Assembly (NCBI GenBank): GCA_017615055.1
Contig: JAGAAW010000021.1
Span: 1-43,081 of the forward strand
DNA: 43,081 nt
From: Fibrobacter sp.
GTDB lineage: Bacteria > Fibrobacterota > Fibrobacteria > Fibrobacterales > Fibrobacteraceae
Reading direction: 5' to 3'
Of the stretch, positions 6,101-18,300 are shown in pieces; position 1 is the stretch's first letter, and each line of letters opens with the position of its first letter. The position numbers were made by a program, and so were the translations under genes. The notes under the pieces were generated by a model. That model worked only from the letters and a program-made list of their open reading frames with translations. It made no database searches and was not told where the DNA came from.

Positions 6101-9063
6101 ATGATGCCGTGTTCGCAATCGACGAGAATTCCAAGAAGGGCGATTCCGCAGGTGCGGTCATCGCTTCGGACCTCGATACTGCGGCGCAGTTCCGCATACT
6201 CACGTACGAGATTATAGAGACGGACGTGCCGTTTGAATTGGATTCCAACATCATCAGGGTGAAGGAACCCGGTAAACTGGATTACGAGACGGATTCCGTG
6301 TTCACGTTCCATGTGGTGGTTACCGACCAGGATGGCCTCTCGGATACCGCTACCATTACGGTGAACCTCAACGACACTCCGGAACCGCCTAAGTTCGATG
6401 ACAAGACTCCGACGTTCACGGTGGACGAGAATGTGCCTGCGGGTACGCATGTGGGCGATGTGGTTGCGAGCGACGTGGATGACGACGATACGCTCACCTA
6501 CAGCATCAAGGATCCGACCGTTACCTTTATTATCAACGAGGCGACGGGCGAGATTACGGTGAAGGCCGACAGCACCATCGATTACGAGACGAAGAACGAA
6601 TACACGGTGACCGTGGTGGTGACCGACAAGTACGGCTATACCGATACGGCGACCGTGACCATCAAGGTGAACGACGTGAACGAGGCTCCGGATGTTCCTG
6701 ACCAGACCATAACGGTGAAGGAAGATGCCGAGGTGGGTACCGACGTGGGCCACATCAAGGCTAGCGACCCGGATACTGCGAAGGCGTTCAGCACGCTGAC
6801 CTACGAGCTCGTGGAAGAAAGCGAACAGTTCGACGTGAAGGATGATGGTACCGTGGTGCTCAAGAAGGGTCTTGACTACGAGACGGATTCCGTGTACGTA
6901 ATCAAGGTACGCGTGACCGACGGCGAACTTGCCGATACCGCCCTCGTGACGGTGAAGATCGGTAACGTTGTCGAGAAGTCCGAACTGGAAATCACCCGTG
7001 CCGAGACGAAGGATTCCGTGTGGCTCAATCCGGATACGGTGTTCATCAATACCACCGACCTCTGCATCGAATGGAAGGCCGACGGCAAGCTCATGGGTCC
7101 CGATTGCGACCTTGAACTCCACGAGGGCGAAAACGTCATCATAAAAGAATACCAGGCCCCGGACAAGGATAAACCTGGTATCGATACGCTTGTCGTGTAC
7201 GTGAGCACGAAGAGCCCTGTCGTGACGGTTACCGCAGTTGTCGATGACGGCAAGAAGCCGAATATTTTCACGATTGTGGAAGAACAGCAGTCCGCCGATA
7301 CGGCGTTCTACGTGAATTCTAAGAAAAACGATATCATGGTGAAGGTGAAGGACCCGGAATCGGGCGCAAGGGATTCGTTCGTGGTCAAACTTGACCTCGA
7401 TACTGTGAGTATCCCCGCGAAGACGTTCACGAGCACGCTTGACGGCTTTACCAGCGCCTCGCTTACCCTGAACGAGAATCCGGCTACCGGCGTGACGCAC
7501 ACGCCTATCAATGACGACAAGGTTGCGGTACGCTACACCGAGGTGGTGAACGGCCAGGAACTCACCGTTACCTACTACACCGACAAGGAAGGGAACGTCA
7601 TCAGGAACGAAGATGGCGTGCAGGTGATGACCGTTGCCTACGAGACCGAGGTCAAGGGCAAGAAGGTCGTGATCTCGTACAACGTGGATGCCGTGACGGG
7701 CGAGGTGGTGAAGACCTCTGGCGGTTACGCGAAGCCGGAAGACTCCGCTATCGAAAGCAGCAGCTCGGGCAAGTCTGGCGACAAGTCTAGCAGTTCGGGC
7801 AAGTCCGAAGGCAAGGCAGGAACGTTCGAGAACGCTGTGGTGTTCACGGTTACCTACGACTACGTGGATGAAGCCGGCAACACGATTACGGTGGCGTACG
7901 GCGTGGATGCCGAAGGCAACCTCGTGAAGAACGAAGACGGCAATCTCGGCTACGAAGTGAGCTACACGTACACGAACAAGTACGGCAACTCCGCGACTCA
8001 GTCCGTGTTCATCGTGCTCGACCAGGTGCCGCCCAAGGTGGAAATCCTCTTCCCGCTCGAAGGCGACGTAATCTACTCGAACTTCGTGGACGTGAAATGG
8101 ACCGTGGATATCGGCGACGGCCGTGGCGCCGTTGTGCAGGATACCCTCATTACGCAGGGCCTTGTGAAGGGCGGCAATGCGATCGTGCGCTTCTACCGCG
8201 ACAAGGCGGGCAACGAGGCTAGCGATACGGTGCGCGTCATCATGAAGAACGCGAAGGATGTGGATATCTCCATCGAGCAGGCGGTGACCGAGATTACGAA
8301 GGACAAGGTTGCCGAGTACTACGCGACGAACGAGCCTGAAGAAGGCGAGACATTCGCAATCACTATCTACAACTCCAAGACCGAAAAGGAAGTGGAAACA
8401 CTTGTGGGCGGTGGATACAAGACCAAGACCGGCAGCGGCGACGAACCGTACCCGGGACTTACCGGTCACCTGGGCCCGACTCTCGGAATCGAGACGAAGG
8501 TGCCCACGATAAATGCGGTGGGTGGCCTTGCTACCCTCGACGACATCATCGGTTCCGACGGCCTTGTCCCGCTTGAGGGCGTGGACGCCGAGGAGAGCGA
8601 GAAGGTGACTGTGGAACAGTACGTGCAACAGTACTGCAGTGACGAGTTTGCCGAGAACGTTGGCTCGGATCTCTCGAAGGCGAACCTCTACACGACCAAG
8701 ATGTACGTGAAGATCTGGATCTACACGAGCCTTGGCCAGTTTGCGGACTACTACGCGTTCACGCAGGACCTGAACAATCCGGAATACGTGAACGACGCGG
8801 GCCTGCTGACGCTCTACTTCGAGATGAAACCCGACAAGGACGGCAACGTGCGTTCCGAGACGGGTAGGCTCTATGCGACGGGTGCATACGTGTTCCGCAC
8901 GGAAGTCGAGATGAAGTCGATGCTCCGCTGCTCGGTGCCTCCGTTCGTGAAGACTTCCGGCGGCATGGAACCCGAGAAGCCCTCCAACAAGATGGGCTCG
9001 TCGCGCGTCGTCAAAGATGAGCTGCTGAAGAGTTTCGGCTACAAGCGCCCCAACATGAAGTAG
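3112..9063 (+). CDS. Giant secreted cadherin-repeat protein 1 (putative adhesin)
   Basis: A 1,983-residue surface or secreted protein. The start at 3112 is set by AGGAGG five bases upstream and by the signal peptide that follows (YLAMAVLGLFGGAFAA). In order: a unique N-terminal domain (about 25-415) with Gly-rich strands resembling choice-of-anchor-A domains; a Calx-beta-like domain (about 418-580); a cadherin-like domain beginning TGTEDVVYTF (about 583-690); six cadherin repeats (about 692-1288) with DENSPAGT, DxD, LDYET and DVNE calcium-site motifs; an Ig-like region; a Ser/Gly/Lys linker (about 1548-1568); and a C-terminal region ending FGYKRPNMK. The N- and C-terminal regions match those of the next gene. 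Binding to cellulose, matrix or neighbouring cells is inferred from architecture only. Confidence 0.85.
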   Translation: MLKGMINKIYLAMAVLGLFGGAFAAKVAPLYFESLGNVTSEDSAAQQERWEALMKYKLWGTHSLDFSNNTVSIADDVGYNGTADGNLLMYYNRHHIGGPTLVGGNFTFVNSDHDTLSAGPVRILGNLQLSTQTENVMQGDWCVGGSITDQYNSNPDPTQTNVGKWKNLVTGNVYNDGLAGTDTNVLYRKCPSTVPELETAMAVPEWPEPASWGSDEIAMNSNYPKEVAFIHVPPDTVETNEYGTYDKYITNFTIGGSTGKILYVLMPPGGKLTRIYSKNGYNFSNSANDMKIVVAYVEPGLAFDRTTMKWDVAEPASMTGYPTQPANGSYWEFLDDAKIHVLSNKEYAGNLLFYTKESINWNYWVSASFQGSWISKGTIKVGGHFKLAGQVIANNLRFDADITGDFRYVPFDPPILNIDPEVLQNGAFPENNDDAVIPISLDTVSLTTVKFNYCFDLNPSLSTASAADFKKTTKSKFPICEWNDTTWSYVYENDDPSMPIIDSVYASHVVHHDSGYVEIAAGDLTPADAYKAYLHVLIDGLEEGEEYLHMKIFNLAGAVLPGNLLEGHFTLKIVDSNNPPVTTDGSVTGTEDVVYTFKKSDFAYSSSKGYAETGVIIATLPGKGTLTYKGGSVTAGQFIPVDSIGDLKYTGKKDDYGTPTTTFQFKVRDVMNSTSGAAVMTVNLAAVNDAPSATASEFTIAENSPVNATATGTLVVKDVDDNKFVYSLVGGATNVFKIDSTTGKISVKSAVLDHETKSTYTVTVHVRDMSSTTTLADTLSYNVSVTIRVTDVNEKPSIVDANLSVPEICDSGTVVGPVIASELDTAAAFTQLTYTIVETGVPFVMDSNIVKVKDPSKLNYEADSVVTFHVVVSDGQYTDTAVVTVKLTDVNEPPHFDDNIPALTVDENSPADTHVGTVTANDVDGTETLVYSIIDATGTFYIVAETGEIKVVADSTIDYETKATYTVQVVVTDKEGLTDTATVTIKVNDVNEAPSIDDAVFAIDENSKKGDSAGAVIASDLDTAAQFRILTYEIIETDVPFELDSNIIRVKEPGKLDYETDSVFTFHVVVTDQDGLSDTATITVNLNDTPEPPKFDDKTPTFTVDENVPAGTHVGDVVASDVDDDDTLTYSIKDPTVTFIINEATGEITVKADSTIDYETKNEYTVTVVVTDKYGYTDTATVTIKVNDVNEAPDVPDQTITVKEDAEVGTDVGHIKASDPDTAKAFSTLTYELVEESEQFDVKDDGTVVLKKGLDYETDSVYVIKVRVTDGELADTALVTVKIGNVVEKSELEITRAETKDSVWLNPDTVFINTTDLCIEWKADGKLMGPDCDLELHEGENVIIKEYQAPDKDKPGIDTLVVYVSTKSPVVTVTAVVDDGKKPNIFTIVEEQQSADTAFYVNSKKNDIMVKVKDPESGARDSFVVKLDLDTVSIPAKTFTSTLDGFTSASLTLNENPATGVTHTPINDDKVAVRYTEVVNGQELTVTYYTDKEGNVIRNEDGVQVMTVAYETEVKGKKVVISYNVDAVTGEVVKTSGGYAKPEDSAIESSSSGKSGDKSSSSGKSEGKAGTFENAVVFTVTYDYVDEAGNTITVAYGVDAEGNLVKNEDGNLGYEVSYTYTNKYGNSATQSVFIVLDQVPPKVEILFPLEGDVIYSNFVDVKWTVDIGDGRGAVVQDTLITQGLVKGGNAIVRFYRDKAGNEASDTVRVIMKNAKDVDISIEQAVTEITKDKVAEYYATNEPEEGETFAITIYNSKTEKEVETLVGGGYKTKTGSGDEPYPGLTGHLGPTLGIETKVPTINAVGGLATLDDIIGSDGLVPLEGVDAEESEKVTVEQYVQQYCSDEFAENVGSDLSKANLYTTKMYVKIWIYTSLGQFADYYAFTQDLNNPEYVNDAGLLTLYFEMKPDKDGNVRSETGRLYATGAYVFRTEVEMKSMLRCSVPPFVKTSGGMEPEKPSNKMGSSRVVKDELLKSFGYKRPNMK

Positions 9064-9082
9064 CTTGTCGAATATACGATTT

Positions 9083-9140
9083 AAAAAGATCCCTTGTCAT
9101 TCTGGAGGCCGTAGGCCGATAGAATCACGGGGATCTTCTA
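9083..9140. repeat. Palindromic intergenic repeat, possible terminator
   Basis: Just after the adhesin stop codon, AAGATCCC (9086-9093) pairs with GGGATCTT (9130-9137). ATTCT/AGAAT and GGCC/GGCC form inner stems. The sequence TGTCATTCTGGAGG inside it belongs to the same family as elements near 20546-20690 and 33033-33129. A short T-rich stretch follows, so it may also terminate transcription. Confidence 0.55.
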
Positions 9141-9365
9141 TTATATATAGTGTGTGCCCTCCACCTGCCAAAAAGTGTAAAAGCTTATCATTGCAAACAA
9201 AATTTTACAAAAGTGTGTGAGGAATGTCACATTTGGGAAGAAACGCCCCGAAAAATGGCCTGAATTGTTCCATTTTTTTTGCAATAGCTCTTTGAATGTA
9301 ACAATTTTTTAGTATTTTTACTAATGTGTGGGGATTTGGTCTAACCTTATCCTGTGGTGGATAGT
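9141..9365 (+). other. AT-rich leader region of the second giant adhesin gene
   Basis: I see no gene in this stretch. It is AT-rich with runs of T and A. TTGAAT (9292) followed by TATTTT (9313) has only a 15-base spacer, so the promoter is unresolved. GGTGGA near 9356-9361 precedes the ATG at 9366 and probably serves as the ribosome site. Confidence 0.35.
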
Positions 9366-12300
9366 ATGAAGAAGAAAATACTCGGACTTGCAATATTCCT
9401 AATTGGAATAGGCGCTTCATTTGCAATGGATGTGGCTCCGCTTTACTTCGTTGATGCCCAAGGGAACCGTATTGCGGCAAACCTGCAGCAGGAATACTGG
9501 AATTATCTCGTCAAGTATAAACTGTTCGGGAACGATTTTGTAAAGACCGGAAACCGCGTTATCATTAACGATGAATCGGGCTGGACCGGATCCAATGGTT
9601 ATTTTAAAGCTGAACAACCGGATGGAAATGGAACTTCGGTTGGTACTCAGCTGGGTGGACCTGTTGTTGTTGCTGGAAATATAACTGTTGGACAGGACTA
9701 TAAGTTTACGACTGGACCTGTACGAGCAGAGTCTTTTACGTTTGTTGATAATTGTGGTACCTGTTATTTTGGGGCTCCGATATGTTTAAATAATACAACG
9801 GTTACTAGTCTAAGTGGGAATTCGCTAAATGGGAACACGGGCTTCCAGGCACAACCAATTAGTAGCTGTCCTGATCAGCCTTCTGCAAATACCGCTGTTA
9901 GCATTCCTCGTCTTGATTGGCCTGCCTCTCCGACTGCAAGCGATATTCTAATTAGTGCGAATAACGGTGAGCAGAAAATCATTGTGCCTGAAGCCGAAAA
10001 TGGAAGCAAGGACCCCTATGATTTGTACATAGATAATATTCATACAGGTATTGGCGGTACTAACGGCGCTAAAATTATTGTGAGTATGCCTGCAGGTGGT
10101 CGTTTGACTCGTATCTTTGTACATCAGATACAGTTGGGAAACCATACTGTTATTCAAATCGTTTATAGGACTCCGCAAGAGGATGGTTCTGTTGTTGAAG
10201 TTCCTGCTGAAAAGTATACGGGTAATCTGTTGTTCTATACAGATCATGACATAAGCATTAAAAATACGGACAACAGTGAGCTTCTGGGAACATATGTTTC
10301 TACCGGAAGGATTTTCTTGCAGAGTAACATTAACTTTGCTGGACAGTTGATTGCTAATGAACTGGTGGTTGGTAACGAATTTGATGGCCGAAGCTTTGTT
10401 TTTGTTCCGATTGATCCGCCGGTCTTGGACTTGAAGCCTCAGGCCGATACTCCGCTTGAATTCCCTGAAAACGATTTGCTGGTAAAGGTTCCCATTGCGC
10501 TCGATACCCCCGCTCCGGCAGATGTGTTCATTGACTACTGCTTTGATTTGCAAAATTCGTCGGCGAAGGAAAGTGACTTTAAGCTGGAAGATGGATATTC
10601 GTATCCCAAATCGAAGGGCCATCTGTTCCCCATATGTGGGCAGGGCATGGGCAAGGTGACAATCCTTAAAGATGCAAAAACTCCTGCAGATGCTCCTGAT
10701 GTTAGTGTGTGGATTAATGTCGCTAAGGACGAATTGGTTGAAAGGCCGAATGAAACTCTTCGCTTGAAAATCACGAATATTTCTGGTGCAGTGTTGCCGG
10801 GTAATAAGTTGGATGGTTATTTCGACTTGATTATTGTCGATGCGAATGTTGAACCGACTAGCGAAGACTTTGAAATCATTGCAACGGAAGATGAAGTCTT
10901 TATATTTGATTCTTCCATGTTCAAGTATGAATCTGCCTTTGATAAGGTTGAACAGGGCGTCGTGATTACGTCGCTTCCCGAAAAGGGTTTCTTGTTGAGT
11001 AATGGCGACACGCTTACAAGCTCTGACTTGAATAAGTTTATTCCGATTAATGAAACGACAAACATAGATTTGCAATTCATTGCTGCAAAGGATGAATATG
11101 GAGTTTCTCCGGCTTATACTTCCTTTACCTTCAAAATGAAGGATGCGGATAATGTCGTGTCTGAAAAGCCTTACACCGTTACGGTTAAGGTAAATCCGGT
11201 GAACGATCCTTTGACTGTGAACAATCCGACATTTACGGTCAATGAGAATATTGACGGAGAAACTGTTGGCAATACTGTTAACGGAAAAATCACCGTGAAG
11301 GATATCGATGACACGCAGTTCACGTATGCATTTGATACGAACGATGCAAACTACACTAAGGTCAGCGGGAAATTTGTAATTAACCCGAGTTCGGGTGTAA
11401 TTACCGTTAAGGGCGGTGTTACGCTTGATTACGAAGCTCTTGACGCTGATACAGTGATGTCGATTGCGGTTAAGGTGACTGATGCTGCAATTACGACCGG
11501 TGGTGTTGGTTCGGTTACGGCAACTTCCAATATTAAGATTAAGGTTATCGATGTGAACGAAGCTCCGGTTGTTCGCGACACGGCCTTCACTGTGGATGAA
11601 AACGTTCCTGCTGGTACCGAAGTCGGTACATTGGAAGCATCTGATCCGGATATTAGGAACTCGGATTTTGGAACCCTGTACTTCTCCATTGATGAAAATG
11701 CGGATGGCAATCCGGCGACTAATGTTCCGTTTGCAATTGACAACGATGGAAAAATTACGGTTACCGCTGATGACGCACTTGATTTCGAAACGAAGCCCAC
11801 TTGGGTAATTCATGTGACTGTTACTGACGGCTTCATCCCGCAGACGGTCGAAGTGGTTATCAATCTCAATGACCTGAACGAACCTCCGCATATTGATGAC
11901 ATCCTGGATCAGTATGTCGTTGCGGAACATTCTGCAAATGGTTGGCCTGTTACTTCTCCGGCTATCAATATTTCTGACCCGGATGCTGGCGATAGCCAGA
12001 GCACCCTGAGTGCAAGGATTGAAGGCAAGAACACTTCTGATGCGATGGCCGAACAGCTTTTTGAAGCTACGGTTGCTGCTGCACAGGATGGTTCCTTGAA
12101 GATCATGATTACTGTTAAGGACAGTGCAAAGCTCAACTACGAAACGTTGCTTGCAAGTGGTGCCGATACGGTAAGTTACGAAATTCGCCTTATCCTCACG
12201 GACCGTGACGGTGGAACGGGTAGCTTTGCCGATACCGCAATCACGACCATCTATGTAAAGGATATTAACGAAAAGCCGACTGCTAACGACGCTGAATTCA

Positions 12301-15300
12301 CGATTGCCGAAAATTCTGCTGCCGGTACGTTGGTGGGTAAGGTCGTGGCTTCTGATCCGGATGTTGCTCATACCGCATACGGTACGCTCTACTACAGCTT
12401 CATGAATGAAACGACTCAGTTCGTTATCGATGGGGCTACGGGCGTGATTACTGTTGCTAATGGTGCTACGCTTGATTACGAAACGACTCTTCCGGACCAC
12501 AAGATTACCCTCGATGTAGCTGTGACGGATAGGGAGTATACTGAAATTGCAAAGGTGACCATTACGCTTACGGATTCGACGGAAAATCCTGAAATCAACT
12601 GCATCGAAGGCGATATCGATTGCAATGGCCCGTTCGAGATTAAGGAAAATTCCAAGACGGGAACGGTTATCCATTCGTTTGCGATTTCTGACGTGGATGC
12701 CGGCGATGCAGGTAAGTTGACCGCCACCCTTACGGATAACGGAACGACCAAGACGGGTGCCGATACGTTGTTCGATGTGGTCGTGAATACGGCCCAGACG
12801 CAGGTAAGCATAATCGTTAAGGATAGCACGAAGCTTGACTTTGAAAAGATTAACGCACTTCACGAAGTGGTTATCACGGTTATTGATGATGCCGGCCTTA
12901 CCGATACGCTCATCCGTCAGATTCAGGTGCTCGACGTGAATGAAGCCCCGGTCATTGACGACCGAAACTTTACTCCGAACGAGAATATTGCTAATGATTC
13001 GCTTGTCGGTGAAATGAAGGTGACTGAACCGGATACCAAGAATGTCGAGTTCCGCCATCTGGACTTCTCTATCATCGAGAACGTTCCGTTCTACATGGAT
13101 TCGAACAAGGTGAGGGTTGGCGATGCAAGCCTGCTTGACTTTGAAACGACCCCGGAATTCACTTTCCGAGTGGTAGTGAAGAACTGCGAGAAGAACGCTT
13201 CTACGGGCAAATACACCGACAGGTGCCTTGCTGATACGGCTAACGTGAAGATTTCTCTCCAGAACGTAAACGAGGATCCGGATATCAAGTGCATTGCCGG
13301 CGATACCAAGTGCAACGGCCCGTTCGATATTAAGGAAAATTCCAAGACGGGTACCGAAATACACTCGTTCGCAATTTCCGATGTTGATGCTGACGATGCC
13401 GGCCAGTTGACTGTTGAACTTACCGACTCGAAGGAAGGTGGCATTGCCGCTACGCTCTTTGATGTGAAACTGAACTCCGCGAATACGGAAGTGACCATCG
13501 TGGTAAAGGATAGCGCAAAGCTTAACTATGAAACGGTGGATTCCTCGTATGTGGTTATCCTTACGCTTAGGGACTCCCATAACGCTACTGACACGCTTAT
13601 TCGCAAGATTAACGTGATTGACGTGAACGAGACTCCGACGGTTTCGAACAAGACCGTGACGAAGCAGGAAAACCTTCCGAAGAATACTGTTGTTGCAACC
13701 CTTACGGCGTCTGATCCGGATACGAAGCATGTAGAAAAGTTCGGCCATCTGGACTTCTCTATCATCACTCCGAACATGCCGTTCTGGATGGATTCGAACA
13801 AGGTGAAAGTTGCAGATTCGACCGCACTTGACTACGAGACGACCCCGGTGTTCAAGTTCAAGGTTGAGGTGAAGAACTGCGAGAAGAACGCCTCTACGGG
13901 CAGGTACACTGAGAATTGCCTTGCCGATACGGCTACCGTGACGGTCAAGCTCAGTAACAAGAACGAAAACCCGGATATCAAGTGCATCGTGGGCGATACC
14001 AATTGCAATGGCCCGTTCGATATTCCGGAAAATTCGAAGACGGGTACTCCGATACACTCGTTCGCAATTTCTGACGTGGATACTAACGACGTTGGCAAGT
14101 TGACTGTTGAACTTACCGATTCGAAGACTAATGGCATTGCCGCTACGCTCTTCGACGTTGTGCTGAACTCCACGAATACGGAAGTGACCGTCGTAGTGAA
14201 GGATAGCTCGAAGCTTGACTACGAAGCGGTTGACTCCATCTTTGTGGTTGTCCTTACGGTAAAGGATTCTGCTGGCCTTACCGACACGCTCGTCCGCACG
14301 ATCAACATCAAGGACGTGAACGAAAAGCCGACGATTGCCGACAAGAGCGTGAAGCAGCCGGAAAACTTCCCGAAGGATTCCGTGATTGCGGAAGTCTCTG
14401 CGACGGATCCTGATACGAAGCATGTGGATGATTACGGCCACCTGGATTACTCCATCATTACTCCGGACATGCCGTTCTACATGGATTCGAACAAGGTTAG
14501 GGTAGGCGATTCTACTAAGCTTGACTTCGAAACGACTCCGGTGTTCACCTTCAAGGTGGAAGTGAAGAACTGCGAGAAGAACGCCTCTACGGGTAGGTAC
14601 ACGGATCGTTGCCTTGCCGATACCGCTACTGTGGTTATCGAACTTAAGGATGTCAACGAAACTCCGAAGATTATCATTGATGATGGTCCTGACGGTGACG
14701 ACGATAGCGACTCTCTCTGTGTTGCGTTCTGCGATACGACCAGCCGCGGCCACACCGACGATAGCACGCTTACCGTATATATCAACGAAAACAGCGCTAA
14801 CAACGCGAAGGTGTTTGCCTACGTGGTTTCTGACGAAGACGCAGGTGATTTGAGTAACCTCACGCCGAGCCTGAAGGATAATGACGGAACTGGCGCGGAT
14901 AGCCTCTTCAAGGCCGTGATGGTGGTTGAAGGCGGCAAGACCAAGTTGGCCGTTGTTGTGCCCGATGGTTCGAAACTTGACTTTGAAAAGGTCAAGCCGC
15001 TGCACGAGGTGACTGTGTATGTTACCGACCCGGATGGCTTGCAGGATTCTATTATCCGCAGGATCCTGGTTATCGACGTGAACGAAATGCCGGATGTCAA
15101 GGATGCCGAATTCGCAGTGGAAGAAAACTCCCAGAAGGGCGACTCTGTCGGCGTGGTCGTGGCTAGTGACCCGGATATACTTAATCCGGCTTTCGGTACG
15201 CTCTACTACTCGCTGCTTGATTCCACTGTGGGTGCTGCAAGCAAGTTCGAAATTGACAACAAGGGCAAGATTACGGTTGCCGAAAACGCTGGCCTCAACT

Positions 15301-18300
15301 ATGAAGCGGATTCCGTGTTCTACGTGAAGGTTCGCGTGACCGACAATGAACTTTCCGATACCGCCCTCGTGACCATCAAGCTCAAGGATACCGACGAAAA
15401 GCCGAAGATTATCGTTGACGATGATGACGATGGCGACGACGATAGCGAAGATGACTCGCTCTGCATCGCTCACTGCGATACGACTGACCGTGGCCATGAT
15501 CCGGAAACAGGGAAAACTCTCACCGTGGGTGTCAATGAAAATTCTCCGGAAGGGAAGGTGGTTCTCCAGTACTATGTGGATGACGAAGATGCTGGCGATG
15601 CTGGCTCGCTTATCCCGTCCTTGGGCCTGATTGAAACCAACGTGACGACTGGCGTGACTGTTGACGACCTCTTTGAAATCAGCAAGGTGGATACCATCGT
15701 CAATGGCGAAAAACGGACGAAGATTGTCGTGACAGTCAAGGATTCTGTACTTCTTGACTACGAAGCGCTTCGTAACGCAAAGAGCAGCGACGATCCGGAA
15801 CCACAGTTTAAGGTGGCTGTGATTGTGTCTGAACCGGACGACGGCCGCGAGGAAATTCTGAAGGATACGATTATCCGCGTTATCCAAATCCTGGATGTGA
15901 ACGAATCTCCGCTCTTCACTGTGGAAACGTGTGAAATTGCCGAAAACAACCAGATCGGCGATTCCCTCGGCCGCATTGAGCACCCGAGCGATATCGACTC
16001 GATGTCTAAGATTGTCGACTACTACGACAACCAGTTCAGGTTGGTTGATGGCGATACCGCCCTGTTCGACCTGAAGTATGGCGAACCTATTGACGGGCGT
16101 CCGAACATCATAGTTGTGGCTAAGGTCGTATTCGACTGCGAAGCGGAACCGTACAAGAACAAGTGTGGTCTCGACAGTGCATTCCATGTCGTGATTGATT
16201 ACTTCGACAAGAACGACACGACCATCAAGACTACGCATGATGTTCCGATCAAGCTTATCGACGTGAACGAAAAGCCGACGATTACCACGGATTCTGTGGA
16301 AGTCAAGGAGAATGTGGAGAAGGGTACCGTTGTTGATACCATCAAGGCCACTGACCCCGATGTGTATGACTCTGTGCTGACCTACACGCTTGTTGAAGAC
16401 GAGAGCGGCTGCTTCGATGTCTCCGAGCGCGGTGTTATCACGGTCAAGGTGGACAACTGCCCGGCTCTGGATTACGAAAAGAATCATGAACTCCCGATCA
16501 CGGTGAAGGTGACCGACAATGGTACCGACGGCGAAGGCGAAGAAACTTTGTCCGATACCAAGACGATCTACGTGAAGATCACCGACGTGAACGAGAAGCC
16601 GAATATTCCGGACCAGTCCATTACGGTCTCCGAAGATACCGAAGTCGGTACCGAGGTGGGTGAGATCGAGGCTTCTGACCCGGATACCTCGAAGGCCTAC
16701 GGTACTTTGACCTACGAACTCGTGGAAGAAAGCGAAACGTTCGAAGTCAAGGAAGACGGTACGATTATCCTGAAGGATACTCTCGACTACGAGAAGGATT
16801 CCGTCTACACGATCAAGGTGCGCGTGACCGACGGCGAACTTTCGGATACGGCGACAGTCACTATCAAGATTGGCAACGTTATTGAAACGCCTGAAGTCGA
16901 GATTACCCGCGCCGAGACGCAGGATTCGACCTGGAAGAGCCCGGATACGCTCTACATCAATACGGTCGATATCTGTGTTGACTGGGAAGCCCGTAACAAG
17001 AAGTCGGGAGCCGTGCTGAAGGATACTACCGAGTGCATGGTTCTTGATGAAGGCGAGAATATCATTGTCAAGAAGTTCGAAGATCCGTCGATGGACTTCC
17101 CGGGTTACGATACGCTCGTTGTCTACGTGAGCAGGGCTACCCCGATTGTTTCTATCCGTAAGGCAGAAGACGACTCCAGCATCCCGAACATCTTCACGGT
17201 GGTGGAAGAGTCTGCACAGAGCGACACCGCGTTCTATGTGAACGAACGCAAGAACGAAATCATCGTTACGGTGACGGATCCGGAGTCTGGCTCTAAGGAA
17301 TCGTTCACGACGAAGATTGAACTCGATACCCTGACAGTGCCTACAAAGACCTTCACGGGTACGATGGCCGGCATTACCGACTTTGGCCTTGCCCTTACCG
17401 ACAATCCGTCTTCGGGCACGAGCCGCACGCCGATAAATGGCGAAAAGATCGCAGTCTCTTACACCGAAGTGGTTAACGGCCACACGGTGACGGTGACCTA
17501 CTACACCGACGACAAGGGCGAGATGATTGCCAATGAAGAAGGTGTTGTCGAGATGACTGTTGCCTACAAGGATACCATCGGTGGTCACGAGGTGACGATT
17601 TCTTACCAGGCCGATGCCGTTACGGGTGCTGTAATTAAGACCTCTGGCGGTTACGCCAAGCCGGAAGATTCTGCTATCGAAAGCAGCAGCTCGGACAAGG
17701 ACGGTTCCTCTTCTTCGGGCAAGGATGGCAAGTCTAGCTCTTCTAAGGGTGGCGACAAGACGTTCGAGAACGAAGTGGTGTTCACCGTGTCTTATGAGAC
17801 GGTTGACGAAGCTGGCAATGCGATGACGGTTTCTTATGGCGTGGATGCCGAGGGCAACATCGTCCGTAACGAAGACGGCAACATCGGTTACCTGCTGACC
17901 TACACCTACAAGAACAAGTACGGCAATACCGGTACGCAGTCGCTGTTCATCGTGCTCGACCAGGTGCCGCCGACAGTCAAGATCCTCTACCCGACCGAAG
18001 GCGAAGTCATCTACTCGAACTTTGTCGACGTGAAGTGGACGGTGGATATCGGCGATGGCCGTGGCCCGATCGTTCAGGATACCCTCATTACGCAGAGCCT
18101 TAACAAGGGTGGTAACGCGATTGTCCGCTTCTACCGCGACAAGGCTGGCAACGAGGCTAGCGATACCATCCGCGTGATTATGAAGAACGCGAAGGATGTG
18201 GATATCGCTATCGAGAAGCCGGTTACCGAAGTCACGCAGGATCTCGTGGCCGAGTACTACGCTACTCACGAGCCGGAAGACAACCAGACGTTTGCTGTGA

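Noticed and set aside
4534-8628. 1,364-codon open frame antisense to adhesin 1
   Set aside because: Same register effect as in adhesin 2. His/Arg/Val-rich translation without domains.
12587-14665. CRISPR-like or diversity-generating repeat
   Set aside because: The repeats are long, coding and in frame as cadherin domains. No short spacers, reverse transcriptase or template repeat is present.
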